53,162 nucleotides of DNA from Microbacteriaceae bacterium (GCA_018666065.1 JABJAO010000125.1:1-53162); one strand, 5' to 3'; counted from the first letter of the stretch, positions 1 through 9,845 are shown. Numbers and translations: made by a program. Notes: generated by a model from the letters alone, not told the origin.

Positions 1-112
1 CATCGACGAAGTGGTTGCTTTCTTCTGGGTAGAGCGAGAGGAGCAAGCGTGTCGACTCCGAAATGAGGTGCACAACATCGGCCGATTGTGCTTCTCGAAT
101 CGTTACCCCCAC
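1..112 (-). CDS. GNAT-like N-acetyltransferase, N-terminal fragment (runs off window)
   Basis: Reverse-strand translation from GTG at 112: VGVTIREAQSADVVHLISESTRLLLSLYPEESNHFVD; the 'LYPEESNH' segment resembles GNAT N-termini. Partial. Confidence 0.4.
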   Translation of the reverse strand, partial: MGVTIREAQSADVVHLISESTRLLLSLYPEESNHFVD

Positions 113-124
113 GGCTGTTAGGTC

Positions 125-439
125 TTACAGCGATTCGGGGTAGGAGGTAGCGGCGACCCCATACATCTCGAGAACGTCAACGTCGCTTTGCAGCAGGCCT
201 TCCACTCCGCGTTGGATTCGAGCAACGGTCTCGAGCTCCCCGTGGGCAACCCAGAGTTCACGGCTGGTCCACTTCTCAATAAACACCAGCGAGCCGCCGA
301 CTTCCTCATGGAGGGCGTAAAGCTCACACCCTTCTTCCTGGTGAACATCGGGTGTTACCTCCAGGAGCACCCTCTTGACCTCGTCATAGTGCTCTGGCTT
401 TGGCGTGAAGGTAGCGGTAACAATGCAGGGTCTGCTCAT
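125..439 (-). CDS. Antibiotic biosynthesis monooxygenase (ABM)/putative quinol monooxygenase family protein
   Basis: 104 aa; YALHEEVGGSLVFIEKWTSRELWVAH motif typical of the ABM dimeric alpha-beta barrel. Confidence 0.75.
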   Translation of the reverse strand: MSRPCIVTATFTPKPEHYDEVKRVLLEVTPDVHQEEGCELYALHEEVGGSLVFIEKWTSRELWVAHGELETVARIQRGVEGLLQSDVDVLEMYGVAATSYPESL

Positions 440-469
440 GAGGTCTCCAGTTCTGTAGTGAGAGGAATG

Positions 470-1429
470 CTAGGTAACCAGGGAAACATCATCGGTATCT
501 GGTGTGCGACCAGAGAGTATGTCCCTCGCTGCGCGCGCCACTCTCTCTCGCACCTCGGTTATGGCCGCGCTGGAGCGGTAGGCAAAGTGGGGCGTTACTA
601 AGCACTGGGGCAGTGTGCGCAGCGGGTGGTCCTCGGGAAGTGGCTCTGGGTCAGTAACGTCGATTCCTGCGCCAGCAATGACGCGGTCGTGGAGTGCGGA
701 GACAAGATCGTCTGTGACGACGAGACCACCGCGGGCGACATTGATGACAATGGCGTCAGGTTTCATCATTTCCAGCACGTCTCGGTTGATCAGCCCAGCC
801 GTCTCCGCCGTCATGGGCACATGTACCGAAAGCACGTCGGCTTCCTTTGCCAACGTTGCAAGATCAGCTACTTGTGTTGCGCGAATGTCTGAGGGAAGCG
901 GACGAGAGCTCATCGTGTACAGCACCCGCATTCCCAGCGCCTCGGCTCGACGGGCAAGAGCCTGCCCGGTTCGGCCCATTCCCACAAGCCCGAGGGTTTT
1001 TGTGCTCAAGCGAGGGGGGAGAACCCCGGGCATCGCCCACCCGCCCGACCGGGTGGTGCGAAGTTGGTCTTCGAGCCCACGGGTAATCGCGAGAATCAGC
1101 ATGAGGGCGTGATCGGCCACTTCCTCGATGCAAAAGTCCGGAACGTTGTAGACCGGAATATTCTGCAGCGCTGCTCGAGCGTGATCGATGTTGTTGATTC
1201 CACCGCCGTATCGCAGTATTGCTCGCGCCTTCTGCGCCACCTCAATAACCGCACTGGGCAGGGTGGCAAAACACACAAGAATGACGTCTGCCGAGGGAGC
1301 GAGACGCGCCATCGTGGCGGGCGATGGGTCGGGAGCGAGAACTACCTCGTAGCCCGCGGCTTCGAGGATGCCGGTCTCAATCTCCAGACCATCCCAATCA
1401 ATGTCGGTCACTAACGCAATGGGGGACAC
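470..1429 (-). CDS. D-isomer-specific 2-hydroxyacid dehydrogenase (NAD-binding)
   Basis: TLGLVGMGRTGQALARRAEALGM Rossmann motif; INVARGGLVVTDDLVSAL; TPHFAYRS. Confidence 0.85.
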   Translation of the reverse strand: MSPIALVTDIDWDGLEIETGILEAAGYEVVLAPDPSPATMARLAPSADVILVCFATLPSAVIEVAQKARAILRYGGGINNIDHARAALQNIPVYNVPDFCIEEVADHALMLILAITRGLEDQLRTTRSGGWAMPGVLPPRLSTKTLGLVGMGRTGQALARRAEALGMRVLYTMSSRPLPSDIRATQVADLATLAKEADVLSVHVPMTAETAGLINRDVLEMMKPDAIVINVARGGLVVTDDLVSALHDRVIAGAGIDVTDPEPLPEDHPLRTLPQCLVTPHFAYRSSAAITEVRERVARAARDILSGRTPDTDDVSLVT

Positions 1430-1464
1430 AGTCTCCGCCGCCTCTCTGGACTGAGCGAGGTGAG

Positions 1465-2208
1465 TTAGTTCTGGTAGTTCTCAGTGTTGTGTTCTTCCAC
1501 GAGGCTTTGAGCCAAGGCCTGGTCGGAGGCTTCAATAGCGTCGACCATTCTTTCGTGGAGGTTGAGTCGATACTCAATGTAACTCTGTAGGGGCTGTTCT
1601 CTCGTGGGCTGGACAGTCAGGGTGTGCTGTTCAATGACTTCCAACAGGCCAAGGTAAAAGTTCCGCAGAATCGCGTTGGGGCTGATGTTGGCAATCACGG
1701 CGTGCAGGTGCCAGTTCGCTTTCATGAAATCGGTCGGTCGACCGTCGCGGACTGCCATTCTCATGAGGTCGATTTCACTTCGCAGCTTGGAGAGGTCTTC
1801 GTCGGAGCGATAGGCAATGGCGTCGTCCATGAGCAACACGTCGAGGGCGTTGCGCACGTGGACCGCTTCAGCCACCGTGTCTTCGTCCTGGTCGAGGCCC
1901 AAGAACAGATTCCCCAGACGCACTATTGCGGAGGGTGCCTGGGAGAAGATTCCTCCACCGGGCCCTGGGCGCAGAGCCACCAGCCCACGATTTTGGGCAA
2001 TCTTGAGAGCTTCATTGAAGGTCCCCACGGAAACCTCGCACCGGGTGCGCAATTCTTCTTTCGTGCCAAGTCTCAGTCCGGGACCAGCGTTTCGGGCGAT
2101 CTCGCCCAGGATTTGAGCGGCTGCTTCTGCCCGACTTGGTGAGGTCGCAAAAAATTGCGCGTTCGATTCCCTCACCGACTGAGCAAGTACCGGGGTCATT
2201 ACCGACAT
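1465..2208 (-). CDS. GntR/FadR-type transcriptional regulator (FCD domain)
   Basis: N-terminal wHTH (LGTKEELRTRCEVSVGTFNEALKIAQNRGLVALRPGPGGG) plus C-terminal helical FCD-like domain. ORF extends to 2292; start at MSVMTPV is my choice. Confidence 0.8.
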   Translation of the reverse strand: MSVMTPVLAQSVRESNAQFFATSPSRAEAAAQILGEIARNAGPGLRLGTKEELRTRCEVSVGTFNEALKIAQNRGLVALRPGPGGGIFSQAPSAIVRLGNLFLGLDQDEDTVAEAVHVRNALDVLLMDDAIAYRSDEDLSKLRSEIDLMRMAVRDGRPTDFMKANWHLHAVIANISPNAILRNFYLGLLEVIEQHTLTVQPTREQPLQSYIEYRLNLHERMVDAIEASDQALAQSLVEEHNTENYQN

Positions 2209-2361
2209 CTTTTTCCCTTGTCTCCGCACGCCGTTTGTGGGGCGTTTTGGTAACTCAACGATAACAATTTCGGCGCGATTTGATTTTCTCAATCGCGTGG
2301 TTTAGAAATAAACATTATCATTATGGTTTTTAGGGAACCAATCGATTGACAAAGGAGTCAC

Positions 2362-3243
2362 ATGAGAATCGCTAATCACGACAACCGGGCAGTTCTTGTC
2401 ACGTCTGACGATGCAGGCATCGACATTCACGACGCGAGTGGTGGCAAGTTTGGTCCCGACGTTGCAAGCGTCTACGCGCACTGGAAAGAATTTTCTGCCT
2501 GGGCCGCAACAGCATCTGGTGATTCATCGGTGGCGCTCGATCGCAGCAAGCTCGGAGCACCATCCCCCGAGCCCGAGCAGATTTTTGCCATTGGGTTGAA
2601 CTATCAGGCCCACCAGAAGGAAGCCGGCTACAAGGTCACAACAGAGTTGCCGCCAGTGTTCACCAAGTGGCGTTCATCGCTCAGCGGGCCGGACACGGAA
2701 GTCGTTCTGCCTCACAACGGAAACGTCGACTGGGAGTGTGAACTCGTCGTCGTCATCGGTCAGGGCGGTCGCAACATCAAACCCGAGGACGCTTGGAAGC
2801 ATGTCGCTGGTGTCACCATCGGACAGGACTTCTCCGAGCGCATTCGTCAGCAGTTCGGTCAGGCTCCCCAGTACAGCTTGGGTAAGTCCTTCGCCGGATT
2901 TGCTCCCACGGGCCCCTGGATTGTGAGCCCTGATGAGTTCGCTGATCCCAACTCCATCCGACTTGGCTCCGATATCGATGGTCAGCCTCAGCAGAACGGC
3001 ACCACGGCCGACATGATTTGCCCGGTACCCCAATTGATCGAGTTCCTCTCGAAGATTGTGGAATTCCGCCCGGGTGACTTGATCTTCACCGGTACCCCTG
3101 CCGGTGTGGGAATGGGGCAAGACCCCAAGCGATTCCTGAAGCCTGGAGAGAACTTGCGCTCCTGGATTGAGGGAATTGGAGAAATCCATTCGACGTTCCG
3201 CGCTGGAAAGCCGGAGGAGAGTGGGGTGCCTATCGCCTCTTAG
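2362..3243 (+). CDS. Fumarylacetoacetate hydrolase family protein
   Basis: FAIGLNYQAHQKEAG...PPVFTKW...WECELVVVIG...LIFTGTPAGVGMG; SD aaaggag upstream of ATG. Confidence 0.88.
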   Translation: MRIANHDNRAVLVTSDDAGIDIHDASGGKFGPDVASVYAHWKEFSAWAATASGDSSVALDRSKLGAPSPEPEQIFAIGLNYQAHQKEAGYKVTTELPPVFTKWRSSLSGPDTEVVLPHNGNVDWECELVVVIGQGGRNIKPEDAWKHVAGVTIGQDFSERIRQQFGQAPQYSLGKSFAGFAPTGPWIVSPDEFADPNSIRLGSDIDGQPQQNGTTADMICPVPQLIEFLSKIVEFRPGDLIFTGTPAGVGMGQDPKRFLKPGENLRSWIEGIGEIHSTFRAGKPEESGVPIAS

Positions 3244-3321
3244 TGAGATTTTCCCTGTGACCCCGGTGTGGGTCACACCACCAAAAATGGTTTCTTTCAC
3301 GAAGCAACAAAGGAGTTGAAA

Positions 3322-4356
3322 TTGAGAAAAAGAAGTCTGCTTGCCCTTCTTGCCGCAAGCTCGCTGGCACTCGTAGGTTGTGCTGCTGGTGCCGAAGCGC
3401 CCAGTAGCTCGTCCTCGAGCGAATCTGAAACGACCGAGGCAGCTCCCGCAGAGCTGTTCGAGCTAACGCTCGCTCACGCAAACCCCAGCTGCATCATTTT
3501 CTTCCCAGGCTACGTGGCTGCAACGCAGGGCTACTTCGCCGAAGAAGGCCTTGACGTCAGCATTGAAGGTCTGAACGGATCCGGTGCTGTACTCCAGGCA
3601 ATGGCTGCTGGCCAAGCTGAGATCGGTTCGCCCGGTGCTGCACCCACTATCCTCGCCAACGCATCTGGCCAGGACGTTCGCTACATCGCAAACACCGCTC
3701 CTGGTGGACTGTTCCAGTTGGTTGTTCCTGAGTCCAGTGGCATCACTGATGCTTCCGGCCTCGAAGGCGCCACCATCGGTATCGCTACCGCTGACGGTAA
3801 CGAGAAGAACGTTGCAGCAGCAATTCTGGCCGCAGCAGGCGTGACCAACTTCGACACTCTCGTCGTGGGTGAAGGTGCAACTGCTCTCGCTGGATTCGAG
3901 CGTGGCGACATCGATGCATACGCTGCATCGCTGGACACCGTTGCCTACATCGAGAACGGTGGAGTTCCACTCACCAACGTGACCGGAACTGCAACCGCGT
4001 ACCTCTTCGGTAACGGTATTGCTGCTCGCGGTGACTTCATCGACGAGAACCCTGAGGTCATCGCTGGCTTCCTGCGCGCTTACGAGCGGGCAATCGAAGC
4101 ATCGCTGGCCGACTTCGAGGTTGTCATGCAGGGTTGTGAAGAGTACTCCCCTCAGGAAGCGGAAGACCGCGGAATGTCTGAGGCGCTCTTCAACGCCATC
4201 AAGGACTCCCTCGTATCCCCTGACGGCGACGTCTTTGGATACAACAACCCCGCGTACTGGGAGAAAGTGAAGCAGGACCTCATCGACGCTGGTGAGGAAG
4301 TTGAGGCAGTGGATGTGTCCACCGTCTTCACCAACGAATACCTGCCCTCCAGCTAG
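3322..4356 (+). CDS. ABC transporter substrate-binding lipoprotein (NMT1/SsuA-like)
   Basis: Signal peptide plus lipobox (LALVGCAAG); 'GYVAATQGYFAEEGLDVSI'. TTG at 3322 has SD aaaggag at good spacing. Confidence 0.85.
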   Translation: MRKRSLLALLAASSLALVGCAAGAEAPSSSSSSESETTEAAPAELFELTLAHANPSCIIFFPGYVAATQGYFAEEGLDVSIEGLNGSGAVLQAMAAGQAEIGSPGAAPTILANASGQDVRYIANTAPGGLFQLVVPESSGITDASGLEGATIGIATADGNEKNVAAAILAAAGVTNFDTLVVGEGATALAGFERGDIDAYAASLDTVAYIENGGVPLTNVTGTATAYLFGNGIAARGDFIDENPEVIAGFLRAYERAIEASLADFEVVMQGCEEYSPQEAEDRGMSEALFNAIKDSLVSPDGDVFGYNNPAYWEKVKQDLIDAGEEVEAVDVSTVFTNEYLPSS

Positions 4357-4381
4357 CTGGAGTCCCACTAGGGAATAGTTT

Positions 4382-4416
4382 CGGTGGGGTCAGATGCCTG
4401 GATTCTGACCCCACCG
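4382..4416 (+). repeat. Perfect 13-bp inverted repeat (stem-loop) between substrate-binding protein and ATPase genes, no T-tract
   Basis: CGGTGGGGTCAGA (4382-4394) / TCTGACCCCACCG (4404-4416), 9-nt loop. Confidence 0.85.
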
Positions 4417-4448
4417 GACACCCCCGCAGCCTTACCCCGCAACTCAAT

Positions 4449-5276
4449 TTGGAACAGAGAGGTTCCCATCCCGTGAATTCGCCTAGCGCAATCGCTCAGA
4501 ACTCCACCCAGTACCGGATTGAGGATGTCAGTCACACCTTCCCGGGAACAGATATTGAGGCCCTCAAGAACGTCTCTATCGACATCAAACCCGGCTCATT
4601 CATCTCGTTTATTGGCCCCTCTGGTTGTGGAAAATCAACCCTGCTCAATGCGATGGCTGGCCTCTTAACGCCCTCGCACGGTCAAATTCTGATCAATGAT
4701 GATCAGGTCGATGGTCCTCCCGATGGAGTGGGAATTATGTTCCAGAAGGCAACACTGTTGCCCTGGCGGACAACTATTGAAAACGTCTTGCTCCCGATTG
4801 AGCTGCGCGATGGCGCCAAAGCCGCCAAAGCCCACACTGACGATGCCATGTCCATCATCGAGACCGTCGGGCTCAAGGGCTTCGAAAACGCATACCCCGG
4901 TGAGCTTTCCGGAGGAATGGCGCAGCGCGCCGCGATTTGCCGCATGTTGATCACGGAGCCTGATGTGTTGCTCTTGGATGAGCCCTTCGGCGCTCTTGAC
5001 GAGTTGACCCGAGAGCGCATGGACTTGGAGCTTCAAAGCATTGCCTCAACGCGGAACGCGACAGTGGTCTTGGTGACACACTCCATTCCGGAGGCCGTCT
5101 TCCTCTCCGACACGGTGTACGCGATGTCGGCTCGCCCAGGTCGCATTTCCGAAATCATCGAGGTTGATTTGCCTCGCCCGCGCGATATGGACACCCTCAA
5201 CCACCCTGATTTCGCCAAGTTTGTCAGCCGAGTTCGCACCGCACTCAACAAGGGACATGGAGTCAACGATGACTAA
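4449..5276 (+). CDS. ABC transporter ATP-binding protein (SsuB/TauB-like)
   Basis: Walker A GPSGCGKST, signature LSGGMAQR, Walker B VLLLDEPFGALD. Confidence 0.92.
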   Translation: MEQRGSHPVNSPSAIAQNSTQYRIEDVSHTFPGTDIEALKNVSIDIKPGSFISFIGPSGCGKSTLLNAMAGLLTPSHGQILINDDQVDGPPDGVGIMFQKATLLPWRTTIENVLLPIELRDGAKAAKAHTDDAMSIIETVGLKGFENAYPGELSGGMAQRAAICRMLITEPDVLLLDEPFGALDELTRERMDLELQSIASTRNATVVLVTHSIPEAVFLSDTVYAMSARPGRISEIIEVDLPRPRDMDTLNHPDFAKFVSRVRTALNKGHGVNDD

Positions 5277-6168
5277 CACCACTCAATCGCGCAAAAAGGG
5301 GATCCTGCCCCAACCCGTCGTACGAACAGTCATGGCCATTAGCCGGTGGTTCAACGGTCTCCCTCAGGTCATCGCAGTGGCCAGCGTTGTGGCGACGGTT
5401 CTCATTGGCTGGGAGCTGATTGTTCGACTGGGCAATATCCCCATCATCATCTTGCCTTCGCCCGTCAACGTCGGCGCGCAGCTCGTGACGGTGTTCCAAC
5501 AACTTGCTCCCGGAGAGTTCCTCTTGGGCGAACTATGGACAACAGTCCAGGAAGTCGTGATCGGATTCGGCATTGCCTGCGTGTTCGGCTTCGCGATTGG
5601 ACTGTGGGTCGGTCAGACCAAGTTCGGCCAGAAGGCAGTGATGCCTCTCTTTGTCGCGCTGGAGGCAACCCCCAAGATTGCTTTTGCCCCGGTCTTCATC
5701 GCATGGTTCGGATTTGGAATTACATCCAAATTTGTCCTGGCAGCGTTTATGTCCATCTTCCCCATCATCATCGGAACGGCCGCTGGGTTGGCCGCAACGA
5801 CCGAGGATGAGCTCAAGCTCTTCAAGTCCATGAAAGCTCGGGCGTGGGATGTGTTCTGGAAGCTGAAAATGTTGCGCGCCTTGCCGTTCATATTTGCCGG
5901 TCTCAAAATCGCCATCGTCGCAGCACTCACCGGTGCCGTCGCCGCGGAATTCATTGGTGGTGGAATCGGATTTGGTGAGCAGATTCGTTTGGCCGCTACC
6001 CGGCTCGCTTTGGACCGCGTGTTCGCTCTGATTTTGATTCTGAGCCTCCTCGGAATTCTGCTGTTCTCCTTGGTGGCCTGGGTTCAAAACAAGGTCACCT
6101 TCTGGGATAACCCGAATTTGCGGGTGACGAAGAATGGCAAAAAATCCTCTCTTGGCGCCACCCGCTGA
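5269..6168 (+). CDS. ABC transporter permease (SsuC/TauC-like)
   Basis: Binding-protein-dependent permease; ATGACTAA overlap with upstream gene; ORF extends upstream to 5164. Confidence 0.88.
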   Translation: MTNTTQSRKKGILPQPVVRTVMAISRWFNGLPQVIAVASVVATVLIGWELIVRLGNIPIIILPSPVNVGAQLVTVFQQLAPGEFLLGELWTTVQEVVIGFGIACVFGFAIGLWVGQTKFGQKAVMPLFVALEATPKIAFAPVFIAWFGFGITSKFVLAAFMSIFPIIIGTAAGLAATTEDELKLFKSMKARAWDVFWKLKMLRALPFIFAGLKIAIVAALTGAVAAEFIGGGIGFGEQIRLAATRLALDRVFALILILSLLGILLFSLVAWVQNKVTFWDNPNLRVTKNGKKSSLGATR

Positions 6169-6213
6169 GTAGCCCTGTGGAAACGATCGCACCAGAACGA
6201 GGAGAACATCGAC

Positions 6214-6840
6214 GTGCTTGACGATGCAGTGAAAGACACCCTGCGGCGATTGGGCACCTCAACCCTGTACGAGGCTCAGGGGCGACATGGGGCTTTGCCG
6301 CAACAGATTCGTCCTATCCCGCACTCGGGGTTTCTCGCCGGGAAGGCCTACACGGTTCGAACCCGACCGGCAGATAACTTGGCCCTTCACCACGCTGTTG
6401 TGTTGGCTCAGCCGGGGGACGTGTTGGTTGTTGATTGCGGCGGGTTTCTGGAGGCGGGAGTCTGGGGTGAGGTGTTGACCGTTGCGGCTCTCGAGCGTGG
6501 AATCGCGGGGCTTGTCGTGGATGGCTCCATTCGCGATGTTGATCGGATTGCTGAACTAGGGTTTCCATCGTTTTCCCGAGGCATTTGCATGGAGGGAACG
6601 TCGAAAGAAGACCCTGGCCATCTGGGCGAAACGCTGCATTGGGATGGGGCGGACATTGATCAGGGCGACACCATCGTCGGAGACGCTGATGGTGTTGTCG
6701 TGATCAAGGCATTTGAGTTCGACACCGTGGTGCAGGCGGCGCTGGAGCGTGAGTCGCACGAGCGCGACATGATGGACGCTCTTCGCTCAGGGAAGACAAC
6801 GATTGAACTGATGTCGCTCAAACATCCCGCCCACGCCTAA
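6214..6840 (+). CDS. RraA-like / 4-hydroxy-4-methyl-2-oxoglutarate aldolase family protein
   Basis: GDVLVVDCGGFLEAGVWGEVLTVAALERGIAGLVVDGSIRDVDRI; VVGDADGVVVI. GTG start. Confidence 0.82.
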   Translation: MLDDAVKDTLRRLGTSTLYEAQGRHGALPQQIRPIPHSGFLAGKAYTVRTRPADNLALHHAVVLAQPGDVLVVDCGGFLEAGVWGEVLTVAALERGIAGLVVDGSIRDVDRIAELGFPSFSRGICMEGTSKEDPGHLGETLHWDGADIDQGDTIVGDADGVVVIKAFEFDTVVQAALERESHERDMMDALRSGKTTIELMSLKHPAHA

Positions 6841-6854
6841 TTTCTGGAGGAATA

Positions 6855-8465
6855 GTGAAGGAAAGAGTAGAGAGGCCCGTGAGTCGGGCTGGAGAAATCT
6901 TGACCCCAGAGGCTCTGGAGTTTGTCACCCAACTCCACGAGAAGTTCGCAGATACGCGAGATTCATTGATCGCTGCCCGCGCGCACAAGTATGAGCAAGT
7001 CCGGCAAGCACAGAAGCTCACGTTCCTGCCAGAAACTGCTGAAATTCGCTCGAGCGCATGGAGCGTGGCCCCCGCACCACCAGCCCTGCAAGATCGTCGC
7101 GCCGAGATCACAGGACCCGCGACTCCAGCAAAGATGGCGATCAACGCTCTCAATTCCGGCGCAAAAGTGTGGCTTGCCGACCTCGAAGATGCCTGCACGC
7201 CGACGTGGCATAACCTGATTGACTCCCAGCTTTCGCTCTGGGACGCGAGTCACGAAAGGCTCGAATTTTCAAGCCCTGAGGGCAAGGCATACGCCGTCAA
7301 TGATTACGCGAGCGCGCCGGTCGTGGTGATGCGCCCCCGAGGGTGGCACATGCCCGAGGCCCACCTTGAGTGGAATGGCGACAACGCCGTGGGCGCGTTA
7401 GTCGACTTCGGGTTGCATTTCTTCCACAACGCCGCTGCGCTAAGTGCCAAAGGGCGCGGCCCCTTCTACTACCTGCCCAAGATGGAAAGCCACATCGAAG
7501 CTCGGTTGTGGGCGGATGTCTTCAGTTTTGCCGAAGAGACTCTCGGCATTGCCCATGGCACGGTTCGTGCGACCGTCCTCATCGAAACCATTCCGGCAGC
7601 ATTCGAAATGGAGGAGATTCTCTACGAGCTCCGGGAATATGCCTCAGGACTCAATGCTGGGCGTTGGGATTATCTCTTCAGCATCATCAAGTATTTCCGG
7701 GACGTCGGGTCAGATTTCGTTCTTCCCGATCGAGCAAGTGTCACCATGACCCAGCCCTTCATGCGCGCCTACACGGAGCTGTTGGTCGCAACCTGCCATC
7801 GCCGCGGCGCGTTCGCCATCGGTGGGATGGCAGCCGCTATCCCGAACCGTCGCGAACCCGATGTCACGACCGCTGCGTTGGAGAAGGTCCGGCTGGATAA
7901 AGAACGAGAAGCAGGGGATGGCTTTGACGGGTCGTGGGTTGCTCACCCGGACCTTGTCGGTATCTGCATGAAAGCCTTCAGTGACGTGTTGGGGGAGAAC
8001 CCCAATCAGCTCACGAGATTGCGGGGCGACGTGTCCGTCAGCGCTGCGGATCTTTTGAACGTCGCAGGCGCGGAGGGTTCCGTTACCAGGGTGGGCGTGG
8101 AATCCAATGCCTATGTGGGCCTCGCCTACCTCACCGCCTGGCTGGGAGGAAGCGGCGCTGCCGCTATTCGTAACCTGATGGAGGATGTCGCGACTGCCGA
8201 GATTTCTCGATCCCAACTGTGGCAACAGATTCGCCAGGGTGTGGTGACCTCGGACACGAACGAAACCATTACGGCGGATCTCGTTCTCGACGTCATTGAT
8301 ACTCAAGCCGCTGCGCTGCTGGCGGACATGGGTGCCGACCACTTCTCGCCTCACGGCGAGACGGCGACAGAATTATTGAAAAATCTCGTTGTCGCGACAA
8401 GCTATGACAACTTCTTGACCGATTCGGCATACGCGAAACTCCCTGGCGTGCCACAGATGTTCTAG
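6855..8465 (+). CDS. aceB: Malate synthase A
   Basis: KVWLADLEDACTPTWHNLIDSQLSL; RPRGWHMPEAHL; DGSWVAHPDLV; GTG start. Confidence 0.92.
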   Translation: MKERVERPVSRAGEILTPEALEFVTQLHEKFADTRDSLIAARAHKYEQVRQAQKLTFLPETAEIRSSAWSVAPAPPALQDRRAEITGPATPAKMAINALNSGAKVWLADLEDACTPTWHNLIDSQLSLWDASHERLEFSSPEGKAYAVNDYASAPVVVMRPRGWHMPEAHLEWNGDNAVGALVDFGLHFFHNAAALSAKGRGPFYYLPKMESHIEARLWADVFSFAEETLGIAHGTVRATVLIETIPAAFEMEEILYELREYASGLNAGRWDYLFSIIKYFRDVGSDFVLPDRASVTMTQPFMRAYTELLVATCHRRGAFAIGGMAAAIPNRREPDVTTAALEKVRLDKEREAGDGFDGSWVAHPDLVGICMKAFSDVLGENPNQLTRLRGDVSVSAADLLNVAGAEGSVTRVGVESNAYVGLAYLTAWLGGSGAAAIRNLMEDVATAEISRSQLWQQIRQGVVTSDTNETITADLVLDVIDTQAAALLADMGADHFSPHGETATELLKNLVVATSYDNFLTDSAYAKLPGVPQMF

Positions 8466-8474
8466 GGTTCATCC

Positions 8475-9821
8475 ATGGACGCACCCTCGATACTTCAGGA
8501 TGTTGAGTCACTCGAGCGGGTCCGCACGGATCGCTCCGGATATGTCCCGGCAACCTTGCCCGATGGTGTCGTCATCGCCCAGACCATCGACGATGTTGTC
8601 GCGACACTTCAGTACGCCACCGAGCACTCGATTCCCGTAGTAACCCGGGGTGCTGGGTCGGGGCTTGCCGGGGGCTCGTCTGCGTCCCGCGGCGAAATCG
8701 TGCTTGATGTCGGCGGTATGAATCAGATTCTCGAGCTCGACCCGCTCGAACAACTCGCGGTTGTTCAACCGGGCGTGCTCAACTCCGCGGTCAGCGAGGC
8801 TGCCGCTCCCCACGGTTTGTTTTACGCCCCTGACCCCGCGAGCATGACCTATTGCTCTATTGGCGGGAACATCGCAACCAACGCGGGGGGAATGCGGTGT
8901 GCAAAGTATGGGGTGACGAGGGAATCGGTGTTGGCCCTCACGGTCGTCCTCGCCGATGGTTCGATCTTGCGCACCGGAGGCAACACCATCAAAAGGGTCA
9001 GCGGGTATGACCTCACGGCACTCATGATTGGTTCGGAGGGAACCCTGGGGGTCGTGGTCGAGGCAACATTGCGCTTGCGGCCCATCCCGCACCACGTGTC
9101 CACGCTCTCGGCTTATTTCTCGGATGTGGTCGACGCCGCCCAGTGCGCCTCAGCCATTGTGGCCTCGGGAGTTCAACCGATGATTCTTGAACTCATGGAT
9201 GGCAAGACCCTGGATGCACTTGATGACCACAACGCCACCGATCACGGAACGCGGGGCCGGGCGATGCTGATCGTCCAAACGGATGGGTATGGCGCACGGG
9301 AAGAAATGGACGTCATTGAGGGTGTCGTGTCGAAGGCGACGTCCTCGTTCACGGCAACTTCGGATGCCGCGCAGTCCGAGACGCTCGTGGAAGCGCGGCG
9401 CGGTGCAATCCCGGCGATTGGCCGCCGCGGCACAGCCTTCGTGGGGGATGTGGGTGTTCCCCGAAAGCACTTGGGCGAAATGGCCCGCGAAATCGTAAGA
9501 ATCGGGGACGAAACGGGTGTCGATATTTACACCATTGCTCACGCGGGGGATGGAAATCTCCACCCCATTGTGGCGCTGGGCCCGGGCGAGGCCATTCACA
9601 CGGGCGGACCGAAAGAGGCGATGGATCAGATGTTTTGGGCTGCCCATCGGCTGGGGGGAACCCTCACCGGCGAGCACGGGGTGGGGGCGTTGAAGACCGA
9701 CTGGTTGGTTCCCGAGCTGGGAGACCATGCACTGGGGCTTCTCTCTGCCATCAAGAATGCGTTTGACCCGCGGGGCATTTTGAACCCGGGCAAAGCCATT
9801 TACCCCTCGATTCCCGCCTAG
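8475..9821 (+). CDS. FAD-linked oxidase, glycolate oxidase GlcD-like
   Basis: VTRGAGSGLAGGS; GNIATNAGGMRCAKYGVTRE; AHAGDGNLHP; GEHGVGALKTDWL. Confidence 0.88.
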   Translation: MDAPSILQDVESLERVRTDRSGYVPATLPDGVVIAQTIDDVVATLQYATEHSIPVVTRGAGSGLAGGSSASRGEIVLDVGGMNQILELDPLEQLAVVQPGVLNSAVSEAAAPHGLFYAPDPASMTYCSIGGNIATNAGGMRCAKYGVTRESVLALTVVLADGSILRTGGNTIKRVSGYDLTALMIGSEGTLGVVVEATLRLRPIPHHVSTLSAYFSDVVDAAQCASAIVASGVQPMILELMDGKTLDALDDHNATDHGTRGRAMLIVQTDGYGAREEMDVIEGVVSKATSSFTATSDAAQSETLVEARRGAIPAIGRRGTAFVGDVGVPRKHLGEMAREIVRIGDETGVDIYTIAHAGDGNLHPIVALGPGEAIHTGGPKEAMDQMFWAAHRLGGTLTGEHGVGALKTDWLVPELGDHALGLLSAIKNAFDPRGILNPGKAIYPSIPA

Positions 9822-9845
9822 AGTGACCCCGGGTACTATTGCGGC

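Noticed and set aside
3463-4368. 301-aa antisense ORF opposite the ABC substrate-binding protein
   Set aside because: Sense lipoprotein with lipobox and family motifs explains the region.
7710-8354. 214-aa antisense ORF inside malate synthase
   Set aside because: Shadow ORF; no initiation context or domain.
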